Assembly (NCBI GenBank): GCA_963545085.1
Contig: CAUUHV010000008.1
Coordinates: 14,468-78,467, forward strand
Direction: 5' to 3'
Origin: Catonella sp963545085
GTDB lineage: Bacteria > Bacillota > Clostridia > Lachnospirales > Lachnospiraceae
Length of the DNA: 64,000 bases
The notes beneath the pieces were generated by a model. That model was not told where the DNA came from. It did not search any database and was given only the letters and a program-made list of their open reading frames with translations. A program made the translations under genes and the position numbers. Shown here piece after piece: positions 25,727 to 35,800 of the stretch (position 1 is its first letter; every line of letters starts with the position of its first letter).

Positions 25727-26401
25727 ATGGCGGAGCTTAGAATCGAGAACGTTTTTTATAAGTACAGAAAAACGGGAGTGCAGGTTTTAAAAGGAATTTC
25801 AGCCTGCTTTGACGGCGGGAAACTTCATGCGGTGACGGGGCCTTCGGGAAGCGGAAAGACAACCCTGCTCTCTCTTATGATGGGACTCGATGTTCCCGCG
25901 AGCGGAGAAATATTTGCTGACGGAGAAGAGTTAAGCAAACTTGATATGGACTTATACAGGCGCAATAAGGTGGCGATGATTTTTCAGTCTTTTCAGCTTT
26001 TTCCATTGCTTACTGCTGAGGAGAATGTCTGCTATCCGCTTGAATTAAAGGGAGTAAGCAAGAAAGAAGCTTTAAAAGAGGCGGAAAGATTATTAGGCTT
26101 AGTTGAGATTACAAAGGAGAAGTTAAAAAGATTCCCTTCGCAGCTTTCGGGAGGAGAGCAGCAGAGAGTGGCAATCGCAAGGGCTATAGCTACGGGAGCG
26201 GAGATAATCCTTGCAGATGAGCCGACCGGAAATCTTGATAAAGAAAATACTTTAAGCATATTTAAACTGTTCAGTAAGTTAGCTAAAGAGCAGGGATATT
26301 GTGTTGTGGTGGTAACGCATGATTTGGAGCTTGCCGGAATGTCCGATAAGGTGTTTAAATTGGACGATGGTGTATTGAAGGAAGAAAGTAATGCAGATTA
26401 A
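25727..26401 (+). CDS. ABC transporter ATP-binding protein, MacB/LolD type
   Basis: About 224 residues. Walker A GPSGSGKTT, Q-loop MIFQSFQLFPLLTAEENV, signature LSGGEQQR, Walker B ILADEPTGNLD, H-loop VVVTHDLELA. It energises the large permease just upstream (gap about 65 bp). Start: an ATG at 25715 has almost no spacing to GGAG, whereas the in-frame ATG at 25727 lies five bases after GGAGG (25717-25721), so the later start (MAELRIENV) is preferred. The gene pair shares the G10-containing promoter. Confidence 0.93.
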   Translation: MAELRIENVFYKYRKTGVQVLKGISACFDGGKLHAVTGPSGSGKTTLLSLMMGLDVPASGEIFADGEELSKLDMDLYRRNKVAMIFQSFQLFPLLTAEENVCYPLELKGVSKKEALKEAERLLGLVEITKEKLKRFPSQLSGGEQQRVAIARAIATGAEIILADEPTGNLDKENTLSIFKLFSKLAKEQGYCVVVVTHDLELAGMSDKVFKLDDGVLKEESNAD

Positions 26402-26461
26402 GCGGTAAATATCAAAATACATAAATTTGTCGGATTTATAATGTCATGAAAAGAGGTAGCC

Positions 26462-27154
26462 GTGATTACAGATGAAATAAGAAGTGAATTATTTAAAATG
26501 CAGGATGAAAAATACAGAGATTTTAACAGCGGATTGATTCCGACTGTGGATAAGGACGTTATGATAGGTGTGCGTACCCCTGAACTTAAAAAGTATGCAA
26601 AACAGCTTACAAAGGAAAAAAAGACAGAAGAATTTTTGGCGGAGCTTCCTCATAAGTATTTTGATGAAAACCAACTCCATGTATTTTTACTTTCTGAAAT
26701 AAAGGATTATAAGACCTGTGTTAATGAGGTGAATAAATTCCTTCCTTATATAGATAACTGGGCTACCTGTGACCAGCTGTCACCGAAAATTTTTAAAAAG
26801 CATAAGAAAGAACTGTTTGAATATATTAAAAAATGGATAAAGTCGGAGCAAACTTACGCGGTAAGATTTGCTGTAGGTATGTTGATGGAGCATTTCCTTA
26901 CTGAAGATTTTGAGCTGATTTATCCTGAAATGGTTGCCGAGGTAAGGTCGGAGGAATATTATATCAATATGATGAGAGCATGGTACTTTGCTACAGCGCT
27001 TGTAAAGCAATATGAATCTGTGCTGCCTTATATTGAAGAAAAGCGACTTGATACATGGACTCACAATAAAGCAATTCAGAAAGCTGTGGAGAGCTATAGG
27101 ATTGCAGACGAGCGGAAAACCTATCTTAAGGGGCTTAAGATTAAGAAATATTAA
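26462..27154 (+). CDS. DNA alkylation repair protein, AlkD family
   Basis: 230 residues, all-helical HEAT-like glycosylase that excises bulky or cationic N3- and N7-alkylpurines. Recognisable segments: EKYRDFNSGLIPTVDKDVMIGVRTPELKKYAK near the N-terminus, FLPYIDNWATCDQLSPKIFKKH in the middle, and AIQKAVESYRI near the end. GTG start at 26462 behind AGAGGTAGCC. Monocistronic, 60 bp after the ABC ATPase. The AlkD assignment is good; damage specificity is not inferable. Confidence 0.9.
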   Translation: MITDEIRSELFKMQDEKYRDFNSGLIPTVDKDVMIGVRTPELKKYAKQLTKEKKTEEFLAELPHKYFDENQLHVFLLSEIKDYKTCVNEVNKFLPYIDNWATCDQLSPKIFKKHKKELFEYIKKWIKSEQTYAVRFAVGMLMEHFLTEDFELIYPEMVAEVRSEEYYINMMRAWYFATALVKQYESVLPYIEEKRLDTWTHNKAIQKAVESYRIADERKTYLKGLKIKKY

Positions 27155-27261
27155 TCATCGACTATAGTAGAAAATGAAATAATAGTTTGTATGATTTGGT
27201 GTGCAATTTTAATTAAAAATCTTTTATTTTTATACGAATATTTTAAAAGGTCTGCAATCTA

Positions 27262-27282
27262 TGTCATGAATAATTCATGACA
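27262..27282. repeat. Perfect 21-bp palindrome containing the dispersed TGAATAATTCA core
   Basis: TGTCATGAAT-A-ATTCATGACA: ten-base arms around a single A, in the gap between alkD and the CdaR-like gene, about 45 bp upstream of that gene's -35 box. It could be an operator or the shortest copy of the intergenic inverted-repeat family also seen at 45955, 51502, 55951 and 62673. Confidence 0.6.
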
Positions 27283-27326
27283 AATATTTTAATTATTCTA
27301 AAATGTCCCTGAATTTTTACCTTTTC

Positions 27327-27355
27327 TTTACTTTTTTATAAATGAATGGTAGAAT
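27327..27355 (+). promoter_or_regulatory. Promoter of the cdaR-ftsEX operon
   Basis: TTTACT (27327-27332), 17-bp spacer, TAGAAT (27350-27355) with TG in the extended -10 position. About 50 bp before the first gene. Confidence 0.6.
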
Positions 27356-27407
27356 TAAAAGTACTTAAAGACATAATGGTGAAAATTCACGATGGTGGGG
27401 TGTTGAG

Positions 27408-28496
27408 ATGATTTCAAATCAAATTTTACAGAGTACAATCGAGGGGCTTAAGGCTATAGCAAGAGTTGACCTTTGTGTAATGGATACGGAGGGCAAGAAT
27501 CTTGCTTCTACTTTTGAAGGAGCGGAGCAGTTTGATGACGCGGTTTTAGGATTTGCGGATTCTCCTGCCGAAAGTCAGGTTATTTCCGGTATACAGTTTT
27601 TTAAGGTTTTTGACGAGCAGCAGCTTGAATATATAGTTCTTGCAAAGGGTGACAGTGATGATGTCTATATGGTAGGTAAAATAGCGGGATTCCAGCTTCA
27701 GAATCTTATAATTGCTTATAAGGAAAGATATGATAAGGACAATTTTATCAAAAATCTTCTTTTAGACAATTTACTTCTTGTGGATATATATAACAGAGCT
27801 AAAAAGCTTCATATAGATGCCGAGGCGAGAAGAATCGTTTTTCTTATAGAAACCAGAAATGAAAAGGACATAAATGCGCTTGAAACAGTAAGGAGTCTTT
27901 TTTCCGGAAAGACGAAGGATTTTATTACCGCTGTTGACGAGAAGGATATAATAGTTGTAAAAGAGCTTAGGGATGACGAAAATTATGCGGATATGGACAA
28001 GGTGGCGAATACAATGCTGGATATGCTCAATTCCGAGGCGATGTCGTCCGTAAACGTGTCTTACGGAACCATAGTCGGAGAGATAAAGGACGTTTCCCGC
28101 TCATATAAAGAAGCGAAAATGGCGCTTGATGTAGGAAAAATTTTCTACGAGGAGCAGAATATTGTCGGCTATAACAATTTGGGAATAGGTCGTCTTATAT
28201 ATCAGCTTCCTATGTCGCTTTGTAAGATGTTTATTAAAGAAATTTTTGACGGTAAGTCACCTGATGAATTTGATGAAGAAACATTATCCACCATAAACAA
28301 GTTTTTTGATAACAGTCTGAATGTTTCGGAAACCTCAAGGCAGCTTTATATCCACAGAAATACTCTTGTTTACAGGCTTGATAAATTACAGAAATCCACG
28401 AATCTTGATATAAGAGTATTTGATGACGCCATAACCTTTAAGATTGCCCTGATGGTGGTTAAGTATATGAAATATATGGAGAGTCTTGACTACTGA
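27408..28496 (+). CDS. CdaR/PucR-type transcriptional regulator
   Basis: 362 residues. The C-terminal PucR-type helix-turn-helix is clear (NVSETSRQLYIHRNTLVYRLDKLQKSTNLDIR, about 305-340); the central part (FGTIVGEIKDVSRSYKEAKMALDVG pattern) matches the CdaR GGDEF-like domain; the N-terminal ~120 residues look like a sensory domain. Family members activate sugar-acid or purine genes, but here the gene overlaps ftsE by one base (TGATG) and leads a cell-division/cell-wall operon, so control of that operon or of wall turnover is a reasonable inference. The ligand is unknown. Confidence 0.87.
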   Translation: MISNQILQSTIEGLKAIARVDLCVMDTEGKNLASTFEGAEQFDDAVLGFADSPAESQVISGIQFFKVFDEQQLEYIVLAKGDSDDVYMVGKIAGFQLQNLIIAYKERYDKDNFIKNLLLDNLLLVDIYNRAKKLHIDAEARRIVFLIETRNEKDINALETVRSLFSGKTKDFITAVDEKDIIVVKELRDDENYADMDKVANTMLDMLNSEAMSSVNVSYGTIVGEIKDVSRSYKEAKMALDVGKIFYEEQNIVGYNNLGIGRLIYQLPMSLCKMFIKEIFDGKSPDEFDEETLSTINKFFDNSLNVSETSRQLYIHRNTLVYRLDKLQKSTNLDIRVFDDAITFKIALMVVKYMKYMESLDY

Positions 28497-29272
28497 TGTT
28501 TAATTTATTTAGTAAAAAAAGTAAAACGCGGAAAAGAAAATTATTTTCTATTGAAGATATTCCTGAAAACGGCGATGACGGATTACCTGTCATCGCTCTT
28601 TGGAATGTTTCAAAGGACTATTACTCAAAAAGCAACGGAGAAAAAAACTCTCTTAACAGTGTGGATTTAATTATAAGAAAAGGGGAGTTTGTTTTTGTTA
28701 TAGGAGACAGCGGAGCGGGAAAATCCACCCTTTTACGACTTCTTTTAAAAGAAATAAATCCGACTTCAGGCAAGGTGTACGTGAACGGAAAGCATTTAAA
28801 AAGACTCAGAAGAGGGCAGGTTGCAAAATATCGCAGGGAAATAGGCATGGTTTTTCAAGATTTCAGACTTTTAAAGGACAGGAATGTTTATGACAATGTT
28901 GCATTTGCCATGCAAATTATAGAAAAAAAGCCTGATGATATAAGAAAAAGAGTACCTGCGGTGCTTTCGGTCGTGGGACTTTCAAATAAAGAGAAGTCAT
29001 ACCCTAAGGAGCTTTCAGGAGGCGAGCAACAGAGAGTGGCGATAGCGAGAGCTCTTGTAAATGAACCGGTGATTTTGCTTGCGGATGAACCTACCGGAAA
29101 TTTGGACCCGAAAAACTCATGGGAAATAATGAACCTTCTTGAAGAGGTAAACAGAAAGGGAACCACCGTGGTAGTGGTAACCCATAATCACGAGATAGTT
29201 AATATGATGAAAAAGAGAGTAATAACTTTAAAGGACGGAATGATAGTAAGTGATGAAAAGAGTGGTGTTTGA
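28496..29272 (+). CDS. ftsE: Cell division ATP-binding protein FtsE
   Basis: ATPase of the FtsEX complex that switches on peptidoglycan hydrolases through an extracytoplasmic partner. Walker A GDSGAGKST, Q-loop MVFQDFRLLKDRNVYDNVAFAM (a very FtsE-like segment), signature LSGGEQQR, Walker B LLADEPTGNLDP, H-loop. 258 residues against the usual ~228; the excess is a charged N-terminal extension of about 30 residues (SKKSKTRKRKLFSIEDIPENG) before the ABC fold. Its ATG overlaps the regulator stop by one base; ftsX follows after 3 bp. Confidence 0.95.
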   Translation: MFNLFSKKSKTRKRKLFSIEDIPENGDDGLPVIALWNVSKDYYSKSNGEKNSLNSVDLIIRKGEFVFVIGDSGAGKSTLLRLLLKEINPTSGKVYVNGKHLKRLRRGQVAKYRREIGMVFQDFRLLKDRNVYDNVAFAMQIIEKKPDDIRKRVPAVLSVVGLSNKEKSYPKELSGGEQQRVAIARALVNEPVILLADEPTGNLDPKNSWEIMNLLEEVNRKGTTVVVVTHNHEIVNMMKKRVITLKDGMIVSDEKSGV

Positions 29273-29275
29273 CAA

Positions 29276-30178
29276 ATGAAAATAAGAACTTTGATACGCG
29301 GCATCCGGGAGGGGATTAAGGGAATATTCAGGAACGGAATGTTTTCACTGGCCTCGGTAGGTACCATAACAGCCTGCCTTTTTATTTTCGGTCTTTTTTT
29401 CTTAATATTCAGCAATTTCAGATTCATGTTAAGATCGGCGGAAGCTACGGTAGGTATAACCGTATTTTTTGAGGATAACCTTAAGCAGAGCAATAAGGTG
29501 GAGATAGGCGAAGAGATAAAGCGAAGAGCTGAGGTATCGGAAGTGATTTATACCTCGGCGGAGGAGGCATGGGAAAATTATAAAAGGACTTCGCTAAAGC
29601 CCGAGCTGATAGAAACCTTCGGAGATGACAATCCGCTTGAAAACAGCGATTCTTATACCGTATATGTAAAAAAAATAGAGGATCAGGAGAAAATAGTAAA
29701 TTATATAGCCTCTATTAACGGAGTGAGAAAGGTAAACAGCAACGGAGGAACGGCAGGGAGTTTTTCAGCATTCAATTCTCTTATAAGCCTCATTTCTTTT
29801 ACAATAATCGCAGTTCTTTTGGCTGTGGCCATATTCCTTATAAGCACCACAATAACCATGGGTATCTCCGTCAGAAAAGAAGAAATAGCAATTATGAGGC
29901 TTGTGGGCGCTACGGATTTTTTCATAGAAGCGCCTTTTATCATAGAGGGAATTATTATAGGAGCGATAGGTGCCATATTGCCGCTCGGAATATTATACTT
30001 AATCTATGAGAGGGCGGTAGATATGCTTTCGAAACGATTTAACACTCTTACAAATATTTTGGTTTTTATAGATTCAAAAACGGAATTCGCAACTCTTATA
30101 CCGCTTTCGCTTACCATAGGAATAGGGATAGGCTTTATAGGCAGCTTTTTTACGGTAAGGAGGCATATAAATGTTTAA
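29276..30178 (+). CDS. ftsX: Cell division protein FtsX
   Basis: 300-residue membrane partner of FtsE. Four transmembrane helices: one near the N-terminus (about 20-45, SLASVGTITACLFIFGLFFL), then three in the C-terminal half (~170-195, ~220-245, ~268-292). Between helices 1 and 2 is the extracytoplasmic domain (VGITVFFEDNL...) that docks to the hydrolase or its activator. The cytoplasmic loop RKEEIAIMRLVGATDFFI is characteristic. Its last 8 bp overlap the EnvC-like gene, supporting a joint FtsEX-hydrolase module. Confidence 0.94.
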   Translation: MKIRTLIRGIREGIKGIFRNGMFSLASVGTITACLFIFGLFFLIFSNFRFMLRSAEATVGITVFFEDNLKQSNKVEIGEEIKRRAEVSEVIYTSAEEAWENYKRTSLKPELIETFGDDNPLENSDSYTVYVKKIEDQEKIVNYIASINGVRKVNSNGGTAGSFSAFNSLISLISFTIIAVLLAVAIFLISTTITMGISVRKEEIAIMRLVGATDFFIEAPFIIEGIIIGAIGAILPLGILYLIYERAVDMLSKRFNTLTNILVFIDSKTEFATLIPLSLTIGIGIGFIGSFFTVRRHINV

Positions 30179-31406
30179 ACGGAAAAGATTTTTTATTATA
30201 ATGCTTGCTTTAGGGACGGTTTTGATTCCTTTTGAAAGAGTTGTGTCGGTTAAAGCTACATCTATAAATGAGCAGAAAAGGGAGAAGAAAAAGCTTACCG
30301 AGAAGAAAAAAGCGATTGAAGAGGAAAAAGAGAGGTTTGAGGAAAAAAGGAACAGGCTGCAAAAAGAGGTTGAAGAACTTGATGTTAAGAAGCAGGAGAT
30401 AGAGGAAAAAATAGATGCTACAAAAACTAAGATAAAGAAGAACGAGAAAGCCTTAAAGAAAATAGAGCGTGAAATAGGCATTGCTGAAGATATAGCGAAA
30501 GATCAGTATGATACTATGAAGAAGCGTATACGCTATATGTATGAAAACGGCGAAACGGAATATATAGATATAATTTTAGGTTCCGCGAATGTCGGGGAAC
30601 TTTTGAATCAGACGGAGTATATGACGGACATAGCGGAGTATGACAACTCTCTTTTAGACAAATATAACGCTACAATAGAATATACAAAAGATAAAAAGGC
30701 TGAAAAGGAAAAAAAGCTTGAGGAGCTTAACGAGGATAAAAGAGAGTCGGAGAAGGAAAAGGCTGAAAACGAGAAGCTTTCCGAAGCGAAGTCAGGTAAA
30801 AAAAGTGAATTTGACGCGCTGATAAAAGAAGCCGATTCAAAGATAAGCGGTTATTCAAAACAAATAGCCGACAAAGAGGCTTATATCGACAAGCTTATAG
30901 CTGAGGAAGAGGCTAAGAGAAGGGCTGAACAAAAAAGACTTGAGGAAGAAAGAAGAAGGAAGTCCGAAAATAATTCCGGAGGTAATCGGGGCGGAGAGAT
31001 AAGTGACACGGGAATAAGCCTAAGCTGGCCTCTTCCGGGAAAGAGTTATATAAGCTCGGGCTTCGGCTATAGAGGTGAGGTTTTAAGGGGAGCGGGAACC
31101 TTCCACAGCGGAGTGGATATTCCGGCTCCTGCGGGAACGGGAATACACGCGGCGGCTCCCGGAACGGTTGTAAGCTCGGGCTATAACTGGTCTATGGGTA
31201 ATTATGTGCTTATAGATCACGGCGGGGGAGTATATACCGTATATATGCATTCGTCCAAACTTTTGGTTTCAAGCGGGCAGAGTGTGTCAAGAGGAGAGCA
31301 GATAGCTCTTGTGGGCACAACGGGTATGTCTACGGGACCCCATTTGCATTTCGGAGTAAAGATAAACGGAAAGTATGTGAATCCGTTAAGTTATGTTTCG
31401 CCGTAA
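30171..31406 (+). CDS. EnvC-like coiled-coil M23 peptidase
   Basis: 411 residues: signal peptide (about 1-28), a long Lys/Glu-rich coiled coil (~30-265, broken near residue 115 by the YMYENGETEYIDIILGS globular segment) and a C-terminal LytM/M23 domain (~285-408). Zinc-site motifs FHSGVDIPAP (His, Asp) and GPHLHFGV are intact, so unlike E. coli EnvC this could itself be an active endopeptidase, as with Bacillus CwlO or streptococcal PcsB-type FtsEX partners. Start overlaps ftsX by 8 bp. Most likely the wall hydrolase governed by FtsEX. Confidence 0.93.
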   Translation: MFKRKRFFIIMLALGTVLIPFERVVSVKATSINEQKREKKKLTEKKKAIEEEKERFEEKRNRLQKEVEELDVKKQEIEEKIDATKTKIKKNEKALKKIEREIGIAEDIAKDQYDTMKKRIRYMYENGETEYIDIILGSANVGELLNQTEYMTDIAEYDNSLLDKYNATIEYTKDKKAEKEKKLEELNEDKRESEKEKAENEKLSEAKSGKKSEFDALIKEADSKISGYSKQIADKEAYIDKLIAEEEAKRRAEQKRLEEERRRKSENNSGGNRGGEISDTGISLSWPLPGKSYISSGFGYRGEVLRGAGTFHSGVDIPAPAGTGIHAAAPGTVVSSGYNWSMGNYVLIDHGGGVYTVYMHSSKLLVSSGQSVSRGEQIALVGTTGMSTGPHLHFGVKINGKYVNPLSYVSP

Positions 31407-31447
31407 ACGGGAAGCGGATATAAGTTTATAAGCATAAAGGATTTTAT

Positions 31448-32722
31448 ATGAGAAACAGTAAAAATTTTTTTCTTGGAGTTTTTGTGGGCATTGTGGCAAG
31501 TGTGGCAATAGTTATAGGATTATTTGATATAGCTATGTCCGACGTGAATGTGATGCGTTTTGTATACAAGGTTGGACGGCAGCTTGACAAATCGTTGCAG
31601 AGCGGAAATTATTATATTCCGTCGGAAGAAGGCATGGACTGGGAAGCGGTGGAAGATAAGTCCAGGGCTATTTATGATGTTATCGATAAATATTACCTGA
31701 ATGAGATTGATAACGAAAAGATGAAGGATTATGTTTACAAGGGGATAGTAAACAGCCTCGGTGACAGGTACAGCGAGTATTTCACCGAGGAGGAATACGA
31801 AAGATTCAATTCTTCCTCAAGCGGTACATATCAGGGAATAGGTGTGCTTGTACAGAAAAATGAGGATACGGGAGAGGTTGTTGTCGTAAAAACCTTTGAG
31901 AAGGGATCAAGCTATGAAGAAGGAGTTCAGGCGGGAGATGTTATTTATAAGATAGAAAATGAAGAGGTTACCGAACTGGAGCTTTCCGAGGTTGTAGCAA
32001 AGATTAAGGGTGAGGAAGGAACCTTTGTGCATGTTACTGTTTTAAGGAACGGTAAGGAGATTGAATTTGACCTTGAGAGGAGAAGGCTTGAGGTTGATAC
32101 CGTTAAACATAAGATGATCGAAAAGAACGGAAAGAAGATAGGTTATATTGCGGTTGCCGAATTTGATGAGGTTACCGACAACCAGTTCAAAGAGGCTATA
32201 AAGGAGCTTGAAAAAGAGGGGATGCAGGGGCTTGTTATAGACCTCAGAGATAATCCCGGAGGACTTCTTGATGTTGCCTGCAGTATGCTTGACCGTATGA
32301 TAAAGAAAGGTATACTTGTGTACACACTTGATAAGGACGGCAATAAAACTGTTGAAGAGGCTGAGGATAATGAAAGCTTTGATAAGCCGGTTTCCATAAT
32401 AGTAAACGGAGGAAGCGCATCCGCGTCAGAGGTATTCGCGGGAGCGATGCAGGATTATAAGGCGGCAACCCTTGTGGGTACAACTACCTTCGGAAAAGGA
32501 ATAGTGCAGAGCATTCTTTCAATGGGTGACGGAACTGCGGTTAAGGTAACGGTCTCGAAGTATTACACGCCGAACGGCAGGAATATACACGGAACGGGAA
32601 TAACACCGGATGTGGAAGCGGCACTTGACGAAAAAGCGATTAAGGACGGAAAACTTGACGAAAAGAAAGATAATCAGCTGAATAAAGCTATTAAGGTTGT
32701 GGAAGAGAAGATAGGGAAATGA
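31448..32722 (+). CDS. ctpA: C-terminal processing protease, S41 family
   Basis: 424 residues: N-terminal signal anchor (about 8-28), a PDZ domain (~115-200, YQGIGVLVQKNEDTGEVVV then GVQAGDVIYKIENEEV) and the S41 catalytic region with nucleophile serine in NGGSASASEVFAGA and the lysine in GTTTFGKGIVQS. The final segment NIHGTGITPDVE is typical. These proteases trim exported proteins, including wall hydrolases; its place 41 bp behind the EnvC-like gene suggests a role in controlling that hydrolase. Confidence 0.95.
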   Translation: MRNSKNFFLGVFVGIVASVAIVIGLFDIAMSDVNVMRFVYKVGRQLDKSLQSGNYYIPSEEGMDWEAVEDKSRAIYDVIDKYYLNEIDNEKMKDYVYKGIVNSLGDRYSEYFTEEEYERFNSSSSGTYQGIGVLVQKNEDTGEVVVVKTFEKGSSYEEGVQAGDVIYKIENEEVTELELSEVVAKIKGEEGTFVHVTVLRNGKEIEFDLERRRLEVDTVKHKMIEKNGKKIGYIAVAEFDEVTDNQFKEAIKELEKEGMQGLVIDLRDNPGGLLDVACSMLDRMIKKGILVYTLDKDGNKTVEEAEDNESFDKPVSIIVNGGSASASEVFAGAMQDYKAATLVGTTTFGKGIVQSILSMGDGTAVKVTVSKYYTPNGRNIHGTGITPDVEAALDEKAIKDGKLDEKKDNQLNKAIKVVEEKIGK

Positions 32723-32737
32723 GCTGATCTTCAATCG

Positions 32738-32766
32738 TTGACAATGACATAAAACTATATTACCAT
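32738..32766 (+). promoter_or_regulatory. Promoter of ileS
   Basis: Consensus -35 TTGACA (32738-32743), 17-bp spacer, -10 TACCAT (32761-32766). The predicted start near 32773 leaves only about 28 nt before the ATG, too short for a T-box leader. Confidence 0.65.
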
Positions 32767-32800
32767 AGTTTTTTATAAAGAGCGGAAAGAGGTTTTGAAA

Positions 32801-35800
32801 ATGGTTTATAAAGAAGTCAGAGCGGATATGAATTTTGTCGATAGAGAAAAAGCTGTCGAGAAGTTTTGGAAAGAGAACAGGATTTTTGAAAAATCCATAG
32901 AAAATAAAAAGAACTCACCTACCTATATGTTTTTTGACGGTCCTCCTACGGCAAACGGAAAACCTCATATAGGACACGTTGAAACCAGAGTTATAAAGGA
33001 TATGATTCCGCGCTACAAGACTATGAAGGGCTATAAGGTGCCGAGAAAAGCGGGTTGGGACACTCACGGACTTCCTGTTGAGATAGAGGTTGAGAAGCTT
33101 TTAGGACTTAACGGCAAGGAGCAGATTGAAGAATACGGCATGGAACCCTTTATTGAAAAATGTAAGGAGTCCGTATGGAAATTTAAGGGAATGTGGGAGG
33201 ACTTTTCCGCTACTGTAGGCTTCTGGGCTGATATGGACAATCCTTATGTTACATATCATGATGATTTCATCGAGTCGGAATGGTGGGCTTTAAAGGAGAT
33301 TTGGAAGAAAGATCTTTTATACAAGGGTCATAAAATCGTGCCTTATTGTCCGCGCTGCGGAACTTCGCTTTCCTCGCATGAGGTGGCACAGGGTTATAAA
33401 AATGTAAAAGAGCGCTCGGCGGTAGTAAGGTTTAAGGCGGTCGGAGAGGATGCCTATTTCCTTGCGTGGACTACCACACCATGGACTCTTCCTTCAAATG
33501 TCGGACTTTGTGTAAATCCCGACGAGAGCTATGTAAAGGTTAAGGCTGCCGACGGATATGCGTATTATATGGCTGAAGCGCTTTTAGACAAGGTACTCGG
33601 AAAGCTTGGAAATGAAGAAACGAAAGCTTATGAAATCATTGAAAGGTACAAAGGCTCAGACCTTGAAAGACGTGAATATGAGCCGCTTTTTGTCTGTGCG
33701 GGAGAAGCTGCAAAGAAACAGAATAAAAAAGGTCATTTCGTGGTTATGGATAATTATGTAACTATGTCGGACGGTACCGGTATAGTACATATCGCTCCGG
33801 CTTTCGGTGAAGATGACGCAAGAATAGGAAGAAGCTATGACCTTCCTTTTGTTCAGTTTGTCAATGAGCAGGGTGAGCTTACGGAAGATACTCCTTTTGC
33901 GGGCAAGTTTATAAAAGACGCGGATCCTGATGTATTGAGGGATTTGGAAGAAAGGAAGCTTCTTTTTGACGCGCCTAAGTTTGAGCATGAGTATCCTCAT
34001 TGTTGGAGATGTGACAGTCCTCTTATTTACTATGCTAAAGAAACATGGTTTATCAAGATGACAGCTGTAAGAGATGATCTTCTTAGGAATAACGACACGA
34101 TAAACTGGATACCGGAGAATATAGGAAAGGGAAGGTTCGGTGACTGGCTTAAGAATGTACAGGACTGGGGACTTTCAAGAAACAGATATTGGGGAACTCC
34201 GCTTCCTGCATGGGTTTGTGAATGCGGTAAGGTTCATGTTATCGGCAGCAAAGCTGAGCTTAAGGAAATGAGCGATAACTGCCCTGACGACATAGAGTTA
34301 CACCGTCCGTTTATTGACAATGTAACAATAAAATGCCCCGCTTGCGGCAAGGAAATGCGTAGGGTATCCGAAGTTATAGACTGTTGGTTCGATTCCGGAG
34401 CCATGCCTTACGCGCAACATCATTATCCTTTTGAAAATAAGGAGCTTTTTGAGGAACAGTTCCCTGCGGACTTTATTTCAGAGGCTGTAGACCAGACAAG
34501 AGGATGGTTTTATTCGTTACTTGCCGAATCGACTCTGCTTTTTAATAAAGCGCCGTTTAAGAACGTAATCGTACTCGGTCACGTACTTGATGAAAACGGA
34601 CAGAAGATGAGCAAGTCGAAGGGAAATGCGGTAGATCCTTTTGAAGCTCTTGCGAAACACGGAGCGGACGCTATTCGCTGGTATTTTTATGCAAACAGCG
34701 CGCCTTGGCTTCCGAACCGTTTTTCGGATAAGCTTGTAACCGAGGGACAGAGCAAGTTCATGAGCACGCTATGGAATACCTATTCATTCTTTGTGCTTTA
34801 CGCGAATATAGACGGCTTTGATGCCTCTAAATACAAATTGGAATATGAGAAGCTTGCGGTTATTGATAAATGGCTGCTTTCAAAGCTTAACTCTACAATT
34901 AAGGCGGTAGAGGAAAACCTTGACAATTACCGTATACTTGAGACTGCAAAGGTACTGCTTAACTTTGTGGATGAAATGAGCAACTGGTATGTAAGACGCT
35001 GCCGCAGCCGTTTCTGGGCAAAGGGCATGGAGCAGGATAAAATAAACGCTTATATGACACTTAACACGGCACTTGTGGAAATAAGCAAAACCGCAGCGCC
35101 TATGATTCCGTTTATGACGGAGGAGATTTATCAGAACCTTGTAAGAAGTATAGATAAGAGCGCTCCTGAGAGCATACATCTTTGTGACTTCCCTAAGGCG
35201 GATGAAAGTCTTATTGATAAAGAGCTTGAAGATAATATGGACAAAGTTCTTGAAATAGTGGTACTCGGACGCGCGGGAAGAAATGAAGCGAATATTAAGA
35301 ACCGTCAGCCTATAGGCAATATGTACGTAAACTTCGCTACGGGTAAAAATACGCTTCCGGAGATGTATATTGATATAATTAAGGAAGAGCTTAATGTTAA
35401 GAATATTGAAATGCTTGATGATGTAAGCAGATTCAGCGGATATATATTTAAGCCTCAGCTTCGCACCCTCGGAAAGCGTTTCGGCAGCAGGTTAAATGCT
35501 CTTAAAGAGGTGCTTGCGAACGTGGATGGAATAAAGACCATGGAGGAGCTTAAGAAAAACGGAAAAATCGTGCTTAATGTAGGCGGAACTGATGAAGAAC
35601 TTGCTATGGATGATTTACTCTATGAGGCTGTACAGGTTGACGGATTTGAAACACAGTCGGAGAACGGTATAACGGTAGTGCTTGACAGAGATCTTACTCC
35701 GGAGCTTATTGAAGAAGGTTTTGTAAGAGAGCTTATCAGCAAAATTCAGACCATGCGTAAGGAAGCGGGGTTTGAGGTAATGGACAAAATTACCGTTTTT

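Noticed and set aside
32723..32800. T-box leader expected upstream of ileS
   Set aside because: The promoter lies about 28 nt before the start codon, and no T-box consensus (TGGNACCGCG-like) or terminator was seen.
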